Part shown: positions 41,636 through 52,651 of the stretch, piece by piece
Layout: each line of letters begins with the position of its first letter
How positions within the stretch are numbered: the first letter of the stretch is position 1
NCBI RefSeq assembly: GCF_950295315.1
Contig: NC_080176.1
Coordinates: forward strand, 29,970,109-30,034,108
Reading direction: 5' to 3'
Length of the DNA stretch: 64,000 nt
Source: Erinaceus europaeus
Taxonomy: Eukaryota > Chordata > Mammalia > Eulipotyphla > Erinaceidae
Made by a program: the position numbers and the translations under genes
The notes under the pieces: generated by a model
Database searches by the model: none
The model's input: the letters and a program-made list of their open reading frames with translations, nothing else
What the model was told of the DNA's origin: nothing

Positions 41636-41866
41636 GGGAAGGGAAGGGAAGGAAGGGAAGGGAAGGGAAGGGAAGGGAAGGGAAGGGAAGGGAAGGGAAG
41701 GGAAGGGAAGGGAAGGGAAGAGGAAGGGAAGGAAGGGAAGGGAAGGGAAGGGAAGGGAAGGGAAGGGAAGGGAAGGGAAGGGAAGGGAAGGGAAGGGAAG
41801 GGAAGGGAAGGGAAGGGAAGGGAAGGGAAGGGAAGGGAAGGGAAGGGAAGGGAAGGGAAGGGAAAG
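41636..41866. repeat. (GGGAA)n pentanucleotide array
   Basis: About 46 GGGAA units with a few interruptions near 41654, 41721 and 41731. It lies about 60 bases downstream of the tail of the preceding SINE. The long proline/serine/phenylalanine and glycine/lysine frames are artefacts of it. Confidence 0.97.
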
Positions 41867-42138
41867 GGCTGCTGGGACAGGCACCAAGCCACTGAGCAAG
41901 CTGAAAGTTCTGTGTGTTTTAGCACAGAGGAGACTGAGAGTGGGAGGTGGGAGGCAGAGGCTGGCCTGCTGCTGGGAAGGTGAGGGTGTCACTTTTCCAT
42001 GCCTGCTGCCCTCAGTGTCAGATAATCTGGGTGTAGATACAACAGGAGCCCCCACCACCCCCCACATCTGCAGGATCTCTACTGCACTGCCCTGTTTTGC
42101 CTCTGTTCATTGAGCAGACTTAACTCTGTGGGTGACAC

Positions 42139-42420
42139 TCTTCCTCTCCCTCCTCCCCCTCTCCTCCCCTCTCCCTCCTCCTCCTTCCCTGCCCCTGTAC
42201 TTTCTCCCTTCCCCTTTTCCTCTTCCTCCTCCCATTCCCCTACCCCCTCCCTCCCCCTCATCCCTTTCCCCTCCTCCTCTCCCTCCTCCTCTTTTTTCTC
42301 CCTTTCCCCTCCTCCTTTTTCTCCCTTCCCTCCCCCTCCTCCCCTCCTTTCCCTCCCCCTCCCCTCCTCTTTTCCTTCCCCTCCCCTCCCCTCCTCCACC
42401 TCCTCCTCCTTCTCTGCCTC
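42139..42420. repeat. Polypyrimidine tract (CCTCC / CTCCC-rich)
   Basis: About 280 bases almost wholly C and T, with irregular CCTCCTC and CTTTTCC blocks. It produces proline/serine-rich frames on one strand and glycine/glutamate-rich frames on the other. Confidence 0.92.
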
Positions 42421-42816
42421 TAGGCAAGGGTATAGATTTTCCAGGCAGGCATACACCTGCCTCTCTCCACCCAGGCAGATTCATTCTCTCCTAATTTGCA
42501 AAGCCAAGTGCAAAATCCTGCCTCAGGCAAGTGGAGGGTTGCAAAAGTCCCTGTGTCTTCTCTTCCTGACATTTCCAAAATATCAAGATACAAGGCAGCC
42601 ATTTATTTAACCAGAGTTTGGCTGGCTCCAAAGGGGCAAATAATTCAGGTGAGTCTAGAACTCCTGGGATAGCAATTTGGAGCCTCAAGAAGAAAACCTG
42701 GAGGACTTGTGAAGGACCAAGGTCAAACCAGGGATTTCGTGGACTCATGGGTGCTCTGCCTACCCCACGCCCATCATTCCCAGAAGCCATATATTTTCAT
42801 TTTTATTTCTCTCTCT
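42421..42816. other. No gene seen
   Basis: Single-copy-looking, mixed composition. Confidence 0.45.
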
Positions 42817-43046
42817 TGCCTTCAGGGCTCAGTGTCAGTACTATGAATTCACTGCTCCTGGTGGTCATTTTTTTCATTTTATTGGGTAGGACAGAGAGAA
42901 ATTGAGAAAGGAGAGATAGAGGGAAGACCTGCTTCACCCCTTGTGAAGTGCTCCCTCCCGCCGCAGATGGGGAGCCAGTGGCTTGAACCCAGATGCTTGG
43001 GCTTAGTACATAATGTGCCCTTAACCAGGTGCACCACCCAGCTTCC
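42817..43046 (-). mobile_element. SINE with extra 3' module, antisense
   Basis: Module complement (CAGGGCTCAGTGTCAGTAC), ATTGGGTAGGACAGAGAG, B-box complement GGCTTGAACCCAG near 42980 and head complement ending CACCACCCAGCTTCC. Confidence 0.82.
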
Positions 43047-43242
43047 TTTTTTTTTTTTTTTTTTAAGATGGATAGGTAGATTGTTAGAGACAGATACAAG
43101 AAAAAGTACAAGGGAGATACCAAAGTATCTCTTCGTTACTCATGAAGCAGCCTTCCCAGCACCTCTCCACCCCTCCAGACTTGAACCTGCGTCCTTGTGC
43201 TTAGTAATGTGTGCACTCTCTTGGGTGAACCACCTGCTGGCC
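43047..43242 (-). mobile_element. Class B SINE, antisense, tandem
   Basis: (T)17 tail complement, TTAGAGACAGATACAAG, GACTTGAACCTGCG near 43177 and a head complement ending ACCTGCTGGCCA. Confidence 0.75.
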
Positions 43243-43868
43243 ACCTCTGTCTACACTTGGTGCTCAAACGTGAACATCACAGCCCCTAGGATATGGCATG
43301 AGGCCAAAGTGCTAAAGGTCACCACCTCCATTCCCTGGCACTCAATCTCTAAGGATGCAATCTAAGATTCCCCCAGGCATGTTTGCTAGCTTTGAGCTGC
43401 TCACCACCCCACCTACTGCCTCCCTCCCCAGCACACAGCCAGGACTCCACTTGGCTACACCCACATTTGCTAAGAGCACTCTGCTTCTAGACTTCTCCAC
43501 ACTCCTTGCACCCACTCACCCCAAGCCTCACAGTCTTCCTTCCTTTAAGCAACTCTGCAGTGCCATGTTCAGCCTGTGTTCAGCTGTTTCTGAGATTATC
43601 TGCTTCTGTCACATGAAACACCCAAAACACCACTGGAATGAAAGAAGCCAGAAGTTGGGCCTTTGTCATGCTGAAAGCCCACAATGAGTCCTTGGTCAAC
43701 AAATTCTCTCAGATGCTTTTCACTTGGGCCACTTCTAAGACACAAAAGTCCTTCATCCATTTTCTGAACATCTGATCCATTGCACCTACACACGGTTTTT
43801 AATAACTTAGAGCCATTGGTTGGTCACACATTTGATTCATTAATAATCCTTGGTTAAGAACACACTGT
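43243..43868. other. No gene seen
   Basis: Non-repetitive. The 110-residue frame at 43355-43687 has no recognisable features. Confidence 0.45.
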
Positions 43869-43918
43869 CAGGGGTAAGGGTAGACAGCATAATGGTTATG
43901 CAAAAAAAAAAAAGAATA
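43869..43918 (+). mobile_element. Class C SINE head fragment
   Basis: GGGGTAAGGGTAGACAGCAT AATGGTTATGC followed directly by (A)12, so only the head was retained. Confidence 0.6.
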
Positions 43919-44962
43919 CACCGTCAGTGCCTAGAGTTGTCTCTGATCTGGTTCGTTAATATTTACCTACATAAACATATTCATTCATTTTTTTTTTAAA
44001 TAAAATCACAAAGCCCTGGGTTCTAGATCTGAGTTGACTTTGATCTGATCGTTGTCTTTCTTTGTGAGTGTGAACTGCCAGATGTTGGCTTCATTTGACA
44101 TTGGGTGGTTTTGAACTTCTGTCCTCACCCCCCCCCCACCCTGACCAGTGTGATTCCAGGGGGCCTCATCATTTGGCCACTCTTTGTCCTGGGACAATCT
44201 GCTTCTCTAGACTCAGGTTTGGGGCCGCCATCTATCCCATTACCCATGGCCTCCCTCCTCATCTTTTTTCCCCCTACTGTTTCCATATCACACGAATTTG
44301 CATGTAACATCTTGGAGTCCCCTTTTTTTATCTCTAAGAAAAGACTTGCCATTTCAGTTCCATGCTTGTATGTCTCAAAGTGGAAAATCCCAGTCCCTTT
44401 CCTTAGCTCCTTGAGGAAGCTCATCCTGACTTGTCGGTCAGCCCTGGCATTAGCTTTGCCTGGCCGGCCACCTGTGCAATTGTCAACTGTCTAATTTCTC
44501 TTGGCCATCAGTAGAAGCCTGAGAAAAGGTGCCTGAACACCTGCCAGGCTTCCAGGCATCTCATTACAAGGAGGCAGCTCCTCAAGTGCCAGACTTCCCC
44601 CAGGAAGAGCTCTCCTAGGGGACCCCGTGATCATCCAGGCATTAGGGAGCCCACAGAGACCGATCTCCTCAATGTCAGAGAGAAGAGTGTTCTGGAAGGC
44701 TCTTCCATGGGCACATTTTAAGGGCAGGGAGGCTTATTCTTAAAAGGAAATAATACAGTGTATGATGGGTAATAATGCCATAGCACACATTTTTATAGAA
44801 AGGGACAGAGACAGCAGGAGACAGAAATAATCTAGGAGGAATGGTCAAGATGATGACAATAACCAGAGACTGCATGCATGCATGAATGAATGAATGACTA
44901 CAGAGGGAGAGGATAAACCTGAACATGTCAGAGGAACCTCTCCACTGAAGTTTATTCATTAG
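43919..44962. other. Non-repetitive stretch, no gene seen
   Basis: About 1 kb without retroelements except a short TGCA/TGAA run (44872-44896). The open frame 44105-44494 (129 residues) lacks recognisable domains. Confidence 0.4.
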
Positions 44963-45087
44963 GGGGCTGGGTGGTGGCACATCTGAGCAAGAATCCAGGT
45001 TCAAGCTCCCTCCTAGCTCCCACCTGCTGGGGGAAGCTTCATAATCGAGTGGTGAAAGAGGGCTGCAGGTGTCTCTCTGTTGCTTAA
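44963..45087 (+). mobile_element. Class B SINE, internally deleted
   Basis: GGGGGCTGGGTGGTGGCACA head, then a direct jump to CCAGGTTCAAGCTCCC. The body follows and the tail is missing. Confidence 0.75.
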
Positions 45088-45111
45088 TTCTCCAATTGGA
45101 ATGGGGTCTAT

Positions 45112-45328
45112 TTTCCCTTTTTTTGTTTTGATTTTATTAGTGATTTAATTTCAATTTACAAAATTTTATGTCAACAGTGGTATAAATCCACTCCGTTCTC
45201 ACCATCAGAGTTCTGCATCTTCACTCTCCCCAACGCAATCCACCATAGCTCCCCTAAGGTTGTAGACATGGGCCAGCCATCATTTCTACAACTATCTGTC
45301 CACATTTATACATACTTGCTCCCTTTTT
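45112..45328 (-). mobile_element. L1 3' end (second UTR subtype), antisense
   Basis: Complement of the 29480-29745 copy: ACAAAATTTTATGTCAACAG, CACCATCAGAGTTCTGC and GTAGACATGGGCCAGCCATC are shared. Confidence 0.72.
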
Positions 45329-45476
45329 CTTGCTGAGAGAAATTGAGAAGGAAAAAAAGATAGGGAGAAAGACAGAGAGACAACTACAGCTCTGCATGTG
45401 GGGTTTGGGGGCTTGAACCTGGGTCCTCACACACCATAATATGTGAGCTTTACCAGTTGTGCCACCACCCAGCCCC
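45329..45476 (-). mobile_element. Class B SINE, antisense, truncated
   Basis: GAGAGAAATTGAGAAGG, GGGGGCTTGAACCTGGG near 45407 and a head complement ending CCACCACCCAGCCCC. Confidence 0.78.
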
Positions 45477-45529
45477 AATTTGAGTTTCTTTTTTTCCTCT
45501 TTCTTTTTCATTTCTCTCCTCCCTTTCTT

Positions 45530-45779
45530 TTAATATTTTATTTATTCCCTTTCATTGCCCTTGTTGTTTTATTATTGTTGTTGTCGTTGTTGTTGGATAA
45601 GACAGAGAGAAATGGAAAGAGAAGAAGACAGAGAGAGGGAGAGAAAGACAGGCACCTGAAGACCTGCTTCACAGCTTGAAGTGACTGCCCTACAGATGAG
45701 GAGCCAGGGGCTCCAACTGGGATCCTTATGCTGGTCCTTGGACTTTGGGCCACGTGTACTTAACCCACTGCCGGACTCT
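45530..45779 (-). mobile_element. Class A SINE, antisense
   Basis: Tail complement TTGTTGTTTTATTATTGTTG, TTGGATAAGACAGAGAG, GGAGCCAGGGGCTCCAAC near 45700, and head complement ending CACTGCCGGACTCTC. Confidence 0.85.
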
Positions 45780-45811
45780 CTCTTTCTTTCTCTCTCTCTC
45801 TCTTTCTCTCT

Positions 45812-45926
45812 ACCAGAACACTGCTCATCTCTGGTTTGTGATGGTGCTGGGGATTGAAACTGAGACCTTTGGTGCCTCAGGCATGAAAATCATTAGGCAT
45901 AACCATTATGCTATCTTCCCACACCA
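45812..45926 (-). mobile_element. Class C SINE, antisense
   Basis: ACCAGAACACTGCTCATCTC, GGGGATTGAAACTGAG near 45850 and head complement ATAACCATTATGCTATC. A CT run precedes it. Confidence 0.78.
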
Positions 45927-46628
45927 AGCCATTTCCTCCTTCAAGCACCATGAGGCAGTCTTCTCTACCATGCCTCACTCTGCAGCAGAATCCTTGTTTG
46001 AGAGCCAGTTCCTGTAAAGGAACAGTTGCTTTCAAGGAAAATTATAAATAGTGCCTTGCTAATTGGAATCCAACCTTCATAATTCCACACATGTAGGGAG
46101 AGCATAGAAATGCTGTCTTCCATCCCCAGTGAGCAGAGACAATTCCCACCGTTGTCTCAGTCACTCTCGTGCCCGGAGGGGGGTGGGTGGCCCATTTCTA
46201 AAGCAGGTGTGTTTCAGAGAGTTTGGATAGAAACAGAACCATCTTGACAAGAAACAGCAAGTGAAACCTAGGGTCTCATTACAAAGAAAGAAGAGACTTC
46301 AGAAAGAGGAAGATGGGGAGGAGAGTGTAAGGTGTGTTTGAATCCAGGAAGGACAGGGGCTTGGTGTAGGGGGGTAGGGGTGGTAGGGGTGGTCTTTCTC
46401 TCAGCCCCACAGTGAGGAATGAACTGGCTGCCTGTCACCCTGTAAAGGACAGGAAGGTAGGTGACTTGCCCACAGGGAGGAGGAGCAAAGAGAAACAGCC
46501 AATGTTTGTGAGTTATAAGTAAGAGGGAAAGGTGGGAAGGGAAGGTGGAGGAAAAAGGCAGAGCTGGGAGAGAAAGCAGACAGCAGCAATAAAGAAAAGT
46601 TTGTCTTGAATATTAGTCACAAATATTA
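45927..46628. other. Non-repetitive stretch, no gene seen
   Basis: Mixed composition. A G-rich (GGGGTAGGGGTGGTAGGGG) patch lies near 46370-46388. Confidence 0.45.
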
Positions 46629-46720
46629 GGCATCCTGGGCCATGGCACGGTAGATAAGGTGTTGGCCTCTCAAGCCTGAGGTCCTGAGTTGAATTCCCAA
46701 CATCACCTGTGCCAGAGTGA

Positions 46721-46751
<31 letters not shown>

Positions 46752-46815
46752 CTTTCTTCCTTTCTGTCTCTCTCTTCCTTCTCTCTGTTTCTCTATCTCT
46801 TTCTCATATAAATAA
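46629..46815 (+). mobile_element. Class D SINE with CT run
   Basis: CTGGGCCATGGCACGGTAGA head, TGAGTTGAATTCCC near 46685, GTGCCAGAGTGATTCATTC, then (CT)n 46726-46753 and a CT-rich tail. Confidence 0.75.
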
Positions 46816-47059
46816 GTCTTAGGGCCAGCAAAGTTTGAATCTGAATCATACCACATTGAAGGAAGCTCTGGTGCTGTCGCCTCTCTCTCTCAGCAAGCCT
46901 GAAGCAGTAAAACTCAATAGGCAACCAGAAAAGAAAAATAATAAATAATACAGGAGAAAAATGAAACCAAGATTATCTATAAGGAGCAAAGAATAAAACC
47001 AGAATCAGAGGAATCGTTTCAAAGAGTAGGGTTTTTGGCTTTATGTAAAACATATTTTC

Positions 47060-47290
47060 TAGTGGTGCAAGTGGTGGTGTATCTGGTAGAGCACACATGC
47101 TACAATGATCAAGGACCTGGGTTCAAACCTCTGGTCCCCATCTGTAGGGGAAAGCTCTAGGAATGGTGAAGCAGGGCTGCAGGTGTCTCTCAGTCTCTTG
47201 TCTCTCTTTCTCTCTCTGTCTGTCTTTCTATCTCCCCTGTCCATCCTAGTTTCTCTGTCTCTATTAAAAAATAAATAAAAGTGTTAAACA
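47060..47290 (+). mobile_element. Class B SINE
   Basis: TGCAAGTGGTGGTGTATCTG head, GGTTCAAACCTC near 47120, a CT zone and a TTAAAAAATAAATAAAAG tail. Confidence 0.8.
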
Positions 47291-47618
47291 TATGTATGTA
47301 TTTTTAAAAATATATATATATATATATATTAAAAGCATCTTCTAGTCATCTGTTAGATGAGTGAATGTGTCATGGTGATAAACACCCCAGCCATAGGGAG
47401 CAAGATCCAAGCAGAGCCACCATCCACCCTGGTCAGAGTGATGCCCCGGGGCTTCTCACTCCCTGGGATGTTTTATGATCATATGCAGCTGAGGCAACAC
47501 TCAGAGTTGGCCTGGGGTTCAGAAGCCAGCTTCAATAATATATAGTCATTGGTCTGGGAGCCATCCCATGGCTTTCTACTTTCTGGCACTCTGCCACCTA
47601 CATCAAAATGCCACCTTT
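47291..47618. other. No gene seen; short TA run
   Basis: A (TA)n run at about 47311-47330, otherwise single-copy-looking. Confidence 0.45.
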
Positions 47619-47800
47619 AGGCCAGGTGGTGGTGCACCCAGTTGAGCACACACATTATGCCATGTGCAAGAACAGAGTTCAAGCCCCCAGTCAAACTTCA
47701 AGAGTGGTGAAGCAAGTCTGCAGGTGTTTCCCTCTCTCCCTTTCTCTCCACTCCCCTGTAAATTTCTCTCTGTCCTGGCAAATAAGATACCTATTTTAAA
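47619..47800 (+). mobile_element. Class B SINE
   Basis: GGCCAGGTGGTGGTGCACCC head, AGTTCAAGCCCCC near 47677, CAGGTGTTTCCC and AATTTCTCTCTGTCCTGG. Confidence 0.8.
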
Positions 47801-47812
47801 AACTGCAACCTC

Positions 47813-47876
47813 CTTGGAATTAAAAAGACTGTGTTCTTGGAATTAAAAAGACTGTGTTCTTGGAATTAAAAAGACT
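47813..47876. repeat. 23-bp tandem repeat, 2.8 copies
   Basis: CTTGGAATTAAAAAGACTG plus TGTT, repeated without mismatch at 47813, 47836 and 47859. Confidence 0.95.
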
Positions 47877-47974
47877 ATCTGTGTCAGCTTTTGTCCCCAG
47901 AAGGACTGAAACTGGCCCTTCTGTGTGAGACTGGCAAGTCACAACTTCTATCCCTCTCACGTGCACTTGTCTTT

Positions 47975-48232
47975 GCTTTATTTTTTTTCATATATTTTAT
48001 TTCATATATATATATATATGATAAGACAGAGAGAAATTGAGAGGAGAGGGGGGAGATAGAGTGTGAGATAGAAAGAGAGACACATGCAGCCCTGCATCAC
48101 AGCTCATAAAGCTCCCTTTCCCCCAGCAGGTGAATATTGGTCACAACTATTAGGCATGGGGACCCAAGGTTTGAACCTGGATCCTTGTGCCTGATAACAC
48201 GTGTGCTCTACCAGGTGCACAACCACAGCCAC
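47975..48232 (-). mobile_element. SINE, antisense
   Basis: T-rich tail complement with a (TA)n run at 48003-48020, GATAAGACAGAGAGAAATTG, GGTTTGAACCTGG near 48170 and head complement near 48215. Confidence 0.78.
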
Positions 48233-48699
48233 CACCCTACCACCACCACCCACTTTCTATTTTTCTGCCACACCACCCCCCTCCCCTGTTCTCTCAGCTC
48301 ATTTACAATCAAAGATGGTGGCTTCAGAGATTGAGTAAAACTCCAGGATGGCACCCACAAAGGGCAAGGGGAGAGCCTCCTCTCTCTCCCCATGTGTCTC
48401 TCTCAGAAGGAGGCCAAGGTTCTCAAGTGCCCTCCTCACCTCCCACCCCAGCCTGCTATCTCCTCAGCCTTCAGGCTGCAGCATGGTGTCACAGATCCCA
48501 TGCCTCATGGTACAGGATAATGCAGGGATTATGCCAGGATCATATTAGTGAAGCTCAGGTTATAGGAATAGAATCAAGTCTGCCCAAACAGGGATGGTGT
48601 GAGGCTGGCAGGCAACGCCAGACACACACGCACATGTTGCCATTAGGTATCAAATCCCCTACCACTGCTTCCTGATATTTTCTCTCAGAAATCTACACC
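48233..48699. other. No gene seen
   Basis: C-rich single-copy-looking sequence. Frames here lack recognisable features. Confidence 0.45.
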
Positions 48700-48830
48700 C
48701 TGGTCCCAAGAGATAGCTCAGCAGGTAGGATACACAACTCCCCTTATGTGAGGCAACTGGGTTCAATTCCCAGCATTACCTGGGGACTCTGATAGTGGAA
48801 TGCTGCTTTGGTGCAGCTCCCTCTATCTAT
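48700..48830 (+). mobile_element. Class D SINE
   Basis: CCCAAGAGATAGCTCAGCAG head with A-box-like TAGCTCAGCAGG, GGGTTCAATTCCCAGC near 48759. It is the most tRNA-like head of the class in this window. Confidence 0.72.
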
Positions 48831-48921
48831 CTTTCAACAATTCAGAATCAAAATTGAAACCAGGAAATGTTTCGGCAGCACCATGCCTGGGAGAGTCCTG
48901 GGAACTGAATAAAATATAAAA

Positions 48922-49065
48922 TAGGACAGGGGGAAATAGCACAGACTGTGCACCAGACTTCCATGCCTGAGTCCTGCAGACAATCAGGTTCAATCCCTGA
49001 TATCACTATAAATCAGAGATAAGCACTGCTCTGCTATCTCCATCTTTCGCGTTATAATAAAATAA
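48922..49065 (+). mobile_element. Class C SINE
   Basis: GGGGGAAATAGCACAGACTG head, GGTTCAATCCCTG near 48987, the TAAATCAGAGATAAGCAC end and an AATAAAATAAATC tail. Confidence 0.75.
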
Positions 49066-49069
49066 ATCT

Positions 49070-49190
49070 CAGGCTGGGGAGACAGCCTAGTGGTTCTGCA
49101 AAAGACTTTCTTGTCTGAGGCTCTGATGTCCCAAATTCAAGCCCCAGCACCGCCATAAAGCAGAGCTGAGCAGTGACCAGGTAAGAAGAA
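49070..49190 (+). mobile_element. Class C SINE
   Basis: GGCTGGGGAGACAGCCTAGT head, AATTCAAGCCCCAGC near 49134, AAAGCAGAGCTGAGCAGTG end. Confidence 0.78.
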
Positions 49191-49243
49191 AAAAAGTAAA
49201 CTAATTTGATCTGCCTATATATTATTCATTTAGTTATTCATTA

Positions 49244-49266
49244 ATAGTTATTATTATAATAACTAT
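49244..49266. repeat. Perfect AT-rich hairpin
   Basis: ATAGTTATTA, a 3-base loop and TAATAACTAT: a 10-bp perfect inverted repeat inside a longer ATTAATAG-rich tract (49215-49300). Confidence 0.85.
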
Positions 49267-49467
49267 TATAATAATTATTCATTAATAGTTATTCATTGAT
49301 ATGCCCGTTCATTATTCTTTGAGCTTTGTAAAGCCAGATATATCAGAACCTAGCATTCATGGACGAATCAGTACATAGAGCAACAGTGCATCCTAATGAT
49401 AGCCTTCAGATGGAGTCATTCAGTTCTCAATCTACCCTTGGAGAATGTTGGTTTCAGAGAGAATGAG

Positions 49468-49602
49468 GGGCCGGACAGTGGTGCACCTGGTTAAGCACAC
49501 ACATTACAATACACAAGGACCCCAGTTCAAGCCCCTGGTACCCATCTTCAGGAGGGAAGCTTCACAAATGGTGAAGTAGTGCTGCAAGTGTCTCTTAAGT
49601 AC
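49468..49602 (+). mobile_element. Class B SINE, tail lost
   Basis: GGGGCCGGACAGTGGTGCAC head, AGTTCAAGCCCC near 49524, a body to CAAGTGTCTCTTA, then unrelated sequence. Confidence 0.78.
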
Positions 49603-49689
49603 AGACATTTGCTTTGCCCTAAGTAATCAACATCTCAGATCTGTAAGATGATCAAACTCTAGAACTGGGCTTAAGCTGTTCAAGGAGCT

Positions 49690-49752
49690 CTAATATATAT
49701 ATATATACATATATATATATACATATATATATATATGTATATATATATAGTT
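49690..49752. repeat. (TA)n-rich repeat
   Basis: ATATATATATATACATATAT units with TACATA interruptions. Self-complementary. Confidence 0.92.
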
Positions 49753-49779
49753 TTGTGTATATAGTTTTGTAAACATCTA

Positions 49780-50883
49780 AGTCAACTACAACTTTAGACC
49801 AGACAGATCAAGACCATTTGGCCCTCTTAGTCTCTAAAATACAAAGATGGTCATATACCACTAAAGGCCACAAAGCAAAGTAAGATCCAGTATATGAATA
49901 TAGATGCCAACCATTGGATTAGCATGAAAAATAAACCCCCAGCTGACCTGGTTTCAATAACAATTGATCATATCTATTCTAAGTTCTTTCTAAGACTACA
50001 AGAAACCCCTTGCGAATGCTTGGGGCCCTCATTGCTCCTAGTCCTGAAACCTCTAGGATTTTGCCCACACATCTCGATAATTCTTCTCTCTGATTCCTTA
50101 CCACTGTACCAACTATGGTGACCTCAATCAAATCACTACTAGTACTGCTGTCCCGCATTATGTTGCTACTGAATACTTAAGGTAGACTACAACCAGAGAT
50201 ACTGAGCTTGAGATGTCAACCTCGCAACTCTTCAAACCTGGTGAGATCTTTCCTAACACATGGGACTGCCTACATCCACTTTAGAGGGGATACCATCTAA
50301 CAAAGTTACAGATACTAGACACCAAGTTGTAGACATGACCATGATTCCACCCTGTGCAGATGACCTCATCAATATGTCCTGGAACCCCACTTCCCTAGAG
50401 CCCTACCCCACTAGGGAAAGAGAAATAGGCTGCAGGTATGGGTCGACCTGCCAATGCCCAATTGCAGCAAAGAAGCAATTACAGAAACCAGAACTCCTAC
50501 CTTCTGCACTCCCAAAACAATTTTGACCCATACTCCTAGTGGGAGAGAAGTGATGGGGGAGAGGGTGAGAGGGCTCTCTATTAGAATTCCAGCTCTATTA
50601 GGTCCCAGAGAGAGGGAATGAAAAAGAAATAAATATTTGGATGTATTAGTAAGGTTAGATGTGGCTTGGAGGGAAAGAGAGGACTGGACCTGGGAGAAAA
50701 GGGGGGGCAATTATGTACAAATGTAGATGGATAGCTGTAGTGATGACAGTTAACCCATGTCTGCAGCCTTGGGAGAACTGTGGTGGTTCCCAGTGAAAAC
50801 TCTGGTGGTGGGAACAGTGTGGAATTATACCCCTGTTGACATGTAATTTTGTAAATCAATATCAAATTGCTAATAATTTTAAT
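49780..50883 (+). mobile_element. Old L1 3' UTR with second-subtype end
   Basis: Contains both the block CCACTAGGGAAAGAGAAATA (near 50408, shared with the first subtype) and the end GTAATTTTGTAAATCAATATC (second subtype). More diverged than the other copies. The 5' limit is uncertain. Confidence 0.7.
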
Positions 50884-51080
50884 TATATTTGTCTATTTGA
50901 TAGAGACAGTGAGATATCAAGAGTGAAAAGGGAGATGGAGAGGAAGAGTCACAGAGAGGTGCCTGACAACCTGCTACACCACCCATGAAGCTTTCCGCTG
51001 CAGTTGGGAACAGGAGGCTTGAACCAGGTCTTTGTGCATCATAACGTGCACTCAACCAGGTCAGCCACCACCTGGCCCCC
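50884..51080 (-). mobile_element. Class B SINE, antisense
   Basis: GATAGAGACAGTGAGATATC, GGCTTGAACCAGG near 51016 and head complement ending CACCACCTGGCCCCC. Confidence 0.8.
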
Positions 51081-51170
51081 AGGTGTCTCATTTCTCTCTC
51101 CCTATCTCCCACTCCCCACTCAGTTTCTCTTTGTTCTTTCAAATAAATTGACTAAATTTAAAGAAAGAGT
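51081..51170 (+). mobile_element. SINE 3' fragment
   Basis: CAGGTGTCTCATTTCTCTC, a CT zone and TTCAAATAAATTGAC tail. It has no head and abuts the head of the antisense copy, the same arrangement as at 39946. Confidence 0.65.
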
Positions 51171-52651
51171 GAAAGACTCTCCATCATCACATGGTCTGGA
51201 GCAGCGTTAGAAATTAGCTACTCTAGAGTTCCTGACTCCATGTAGAAGGCAGAGTCCAACAGAAATGAACAAGAGAAGGCCAGTTTGTTTGTCATCAGGG
51301 AAGAATAGTGCTGGAAACTCTATTTTAATTATTTTTTTGTTTATTTTCATTCTTCTTTTTTTATGAAGCACAAGTACCTTTAATTTTTTTTCTAGTATGA
51401 ACACAGATGGATGTTCCTCTGATTCTTTTTTTCTCTTTCCCCACCTGGCTCAAATCTTTGGTTCCTTTCATCTCAGGAACATTTATATAACAAATGGACT
51501 CCAATCTTTTGAGGATTCTGTCTGCAGTCCTGACAACTTAAGGACCCTGAAGAATCAATTATTTTTACTTATCTCCTAGGCCGAATGGGGAGGAAACACA
51601 ATATTTCTGGAACTGTAGCTTTGAAACCTCTTGAAAGCATTAGAGGCAAACCAAGGGAATTAGACAATAAGGATTCTTTCAAGAAAAAAAAACAGTAGGA
51701 TTTAAAGGATCTTATTACCTACTTTATAATCTTACCTTAAGGCTGTAGAAAGTATTAATTGGAGCACAGACATCCAAAGTAGAACAGCCAGGAAGTTACC
51801 TGGATTGCTGAGGTCTGTCTTTTATCTGTGTTAAACTGCCTCAGCTAGAGCATCTCTTTCAGATAAACCTATTCAACTCCTGACTCCTGGATGTTTTGTT
51901 CTGTTTTGTTTTCTCGGCACAAAAAAAGACAAAACAAAAGAGCTAAGCCAAGTGAATCAATGCCACTTCAAGTCCCATTTCCTGCCCTGATCAGAAGTTG
52001 GTCAAAGATAAGGAAGAGGAGGACAGTGCAGAAGGCCTCTCAGGTAACTAGAAAAACTCACTCCAGGTCTCCCTGGAGGACCTGGAGTTGACAGGTCTGT
52101 TTCTCAAGCACTCATTTCTTACTGGAATCAAAGTACATTTTTCTCTTTCAGTATGAAGTGCTTGAAAATAGATGGAAATGAAAAAAAAAAAAGTGGAAAT
52201 GGCTAACAGACCCTCTGGTGATCAGATCTCATGGTCTCTTAAGGGCTGGATCACCTTTATTGCCTCTCAGGCATTTCAAGAGAGAGGTTGTAACTATTTC
52301 ATATTTATTTATTTATGTTGTTGTAATGGTCTTCGGGAAGAAAAAAAAAAGGCATGGGAAAAGGTAGCTTCGGTTTTCAGAAAGGGAACAGAAAGCAAAC
52401 ATCAACTCTAATTTATTTTTTGAAAATTGTTCCCGGCATAATTACCTCTCCTGGTTTGTAAACAGGGTTCTGAGGACTGCATTAGGCTAGGGCATAATTC
52501 CAAATCTATCCATAAATAAAACATATAAATTTTTTTTAAAAAGCAATTCAAATACTTGTTCTATCAGTGGGATGAGATATGAGTTAGAGTGTTGCCCTCC
52601 ACACTAGGGCTTAGAATAGAAGTAGGGCTTGGAGTTCTATGAAAACAAAAA
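51171..52651. other. Long non-repetitive stretch, no gene recognised
   Basis: About 1.5 kb without SINE or L1 sequence. Frames of 60-80 residues (for example 51891-52091 and 52172-52411) lack recognisable domains. It is one of three larger single-copy stretches in the window. Confidence 0.4.

Noticed and set aside
41028..42113. Glycine/arginine/glutamate- and proline/serine/phenylalanine-rich frames of up to 180 residues
   Set aside because: Produced by the GGGGA and GGGAA arrays and their complements. No independent coding evidence.
1984..42420. CRISPR-like direct repeats
   Set aside because: The regular repeats are simple microsatellites or dispersed SINEs. There are no spacers between constant repeats and the genome is mammalian.
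42079..42610. Proline/serine-rich 166-residue frame and its antisense counterparts
   Set aside because: Lies on an irregular polypyrimidine tract. All frames on both strands are open for compositional reasons.
48187..48675. 162-residue histidine/proline-rich frame
   Set aside because: Begins in an antisense SINE and runs through C-rich sequence; no domain or conserved motif.
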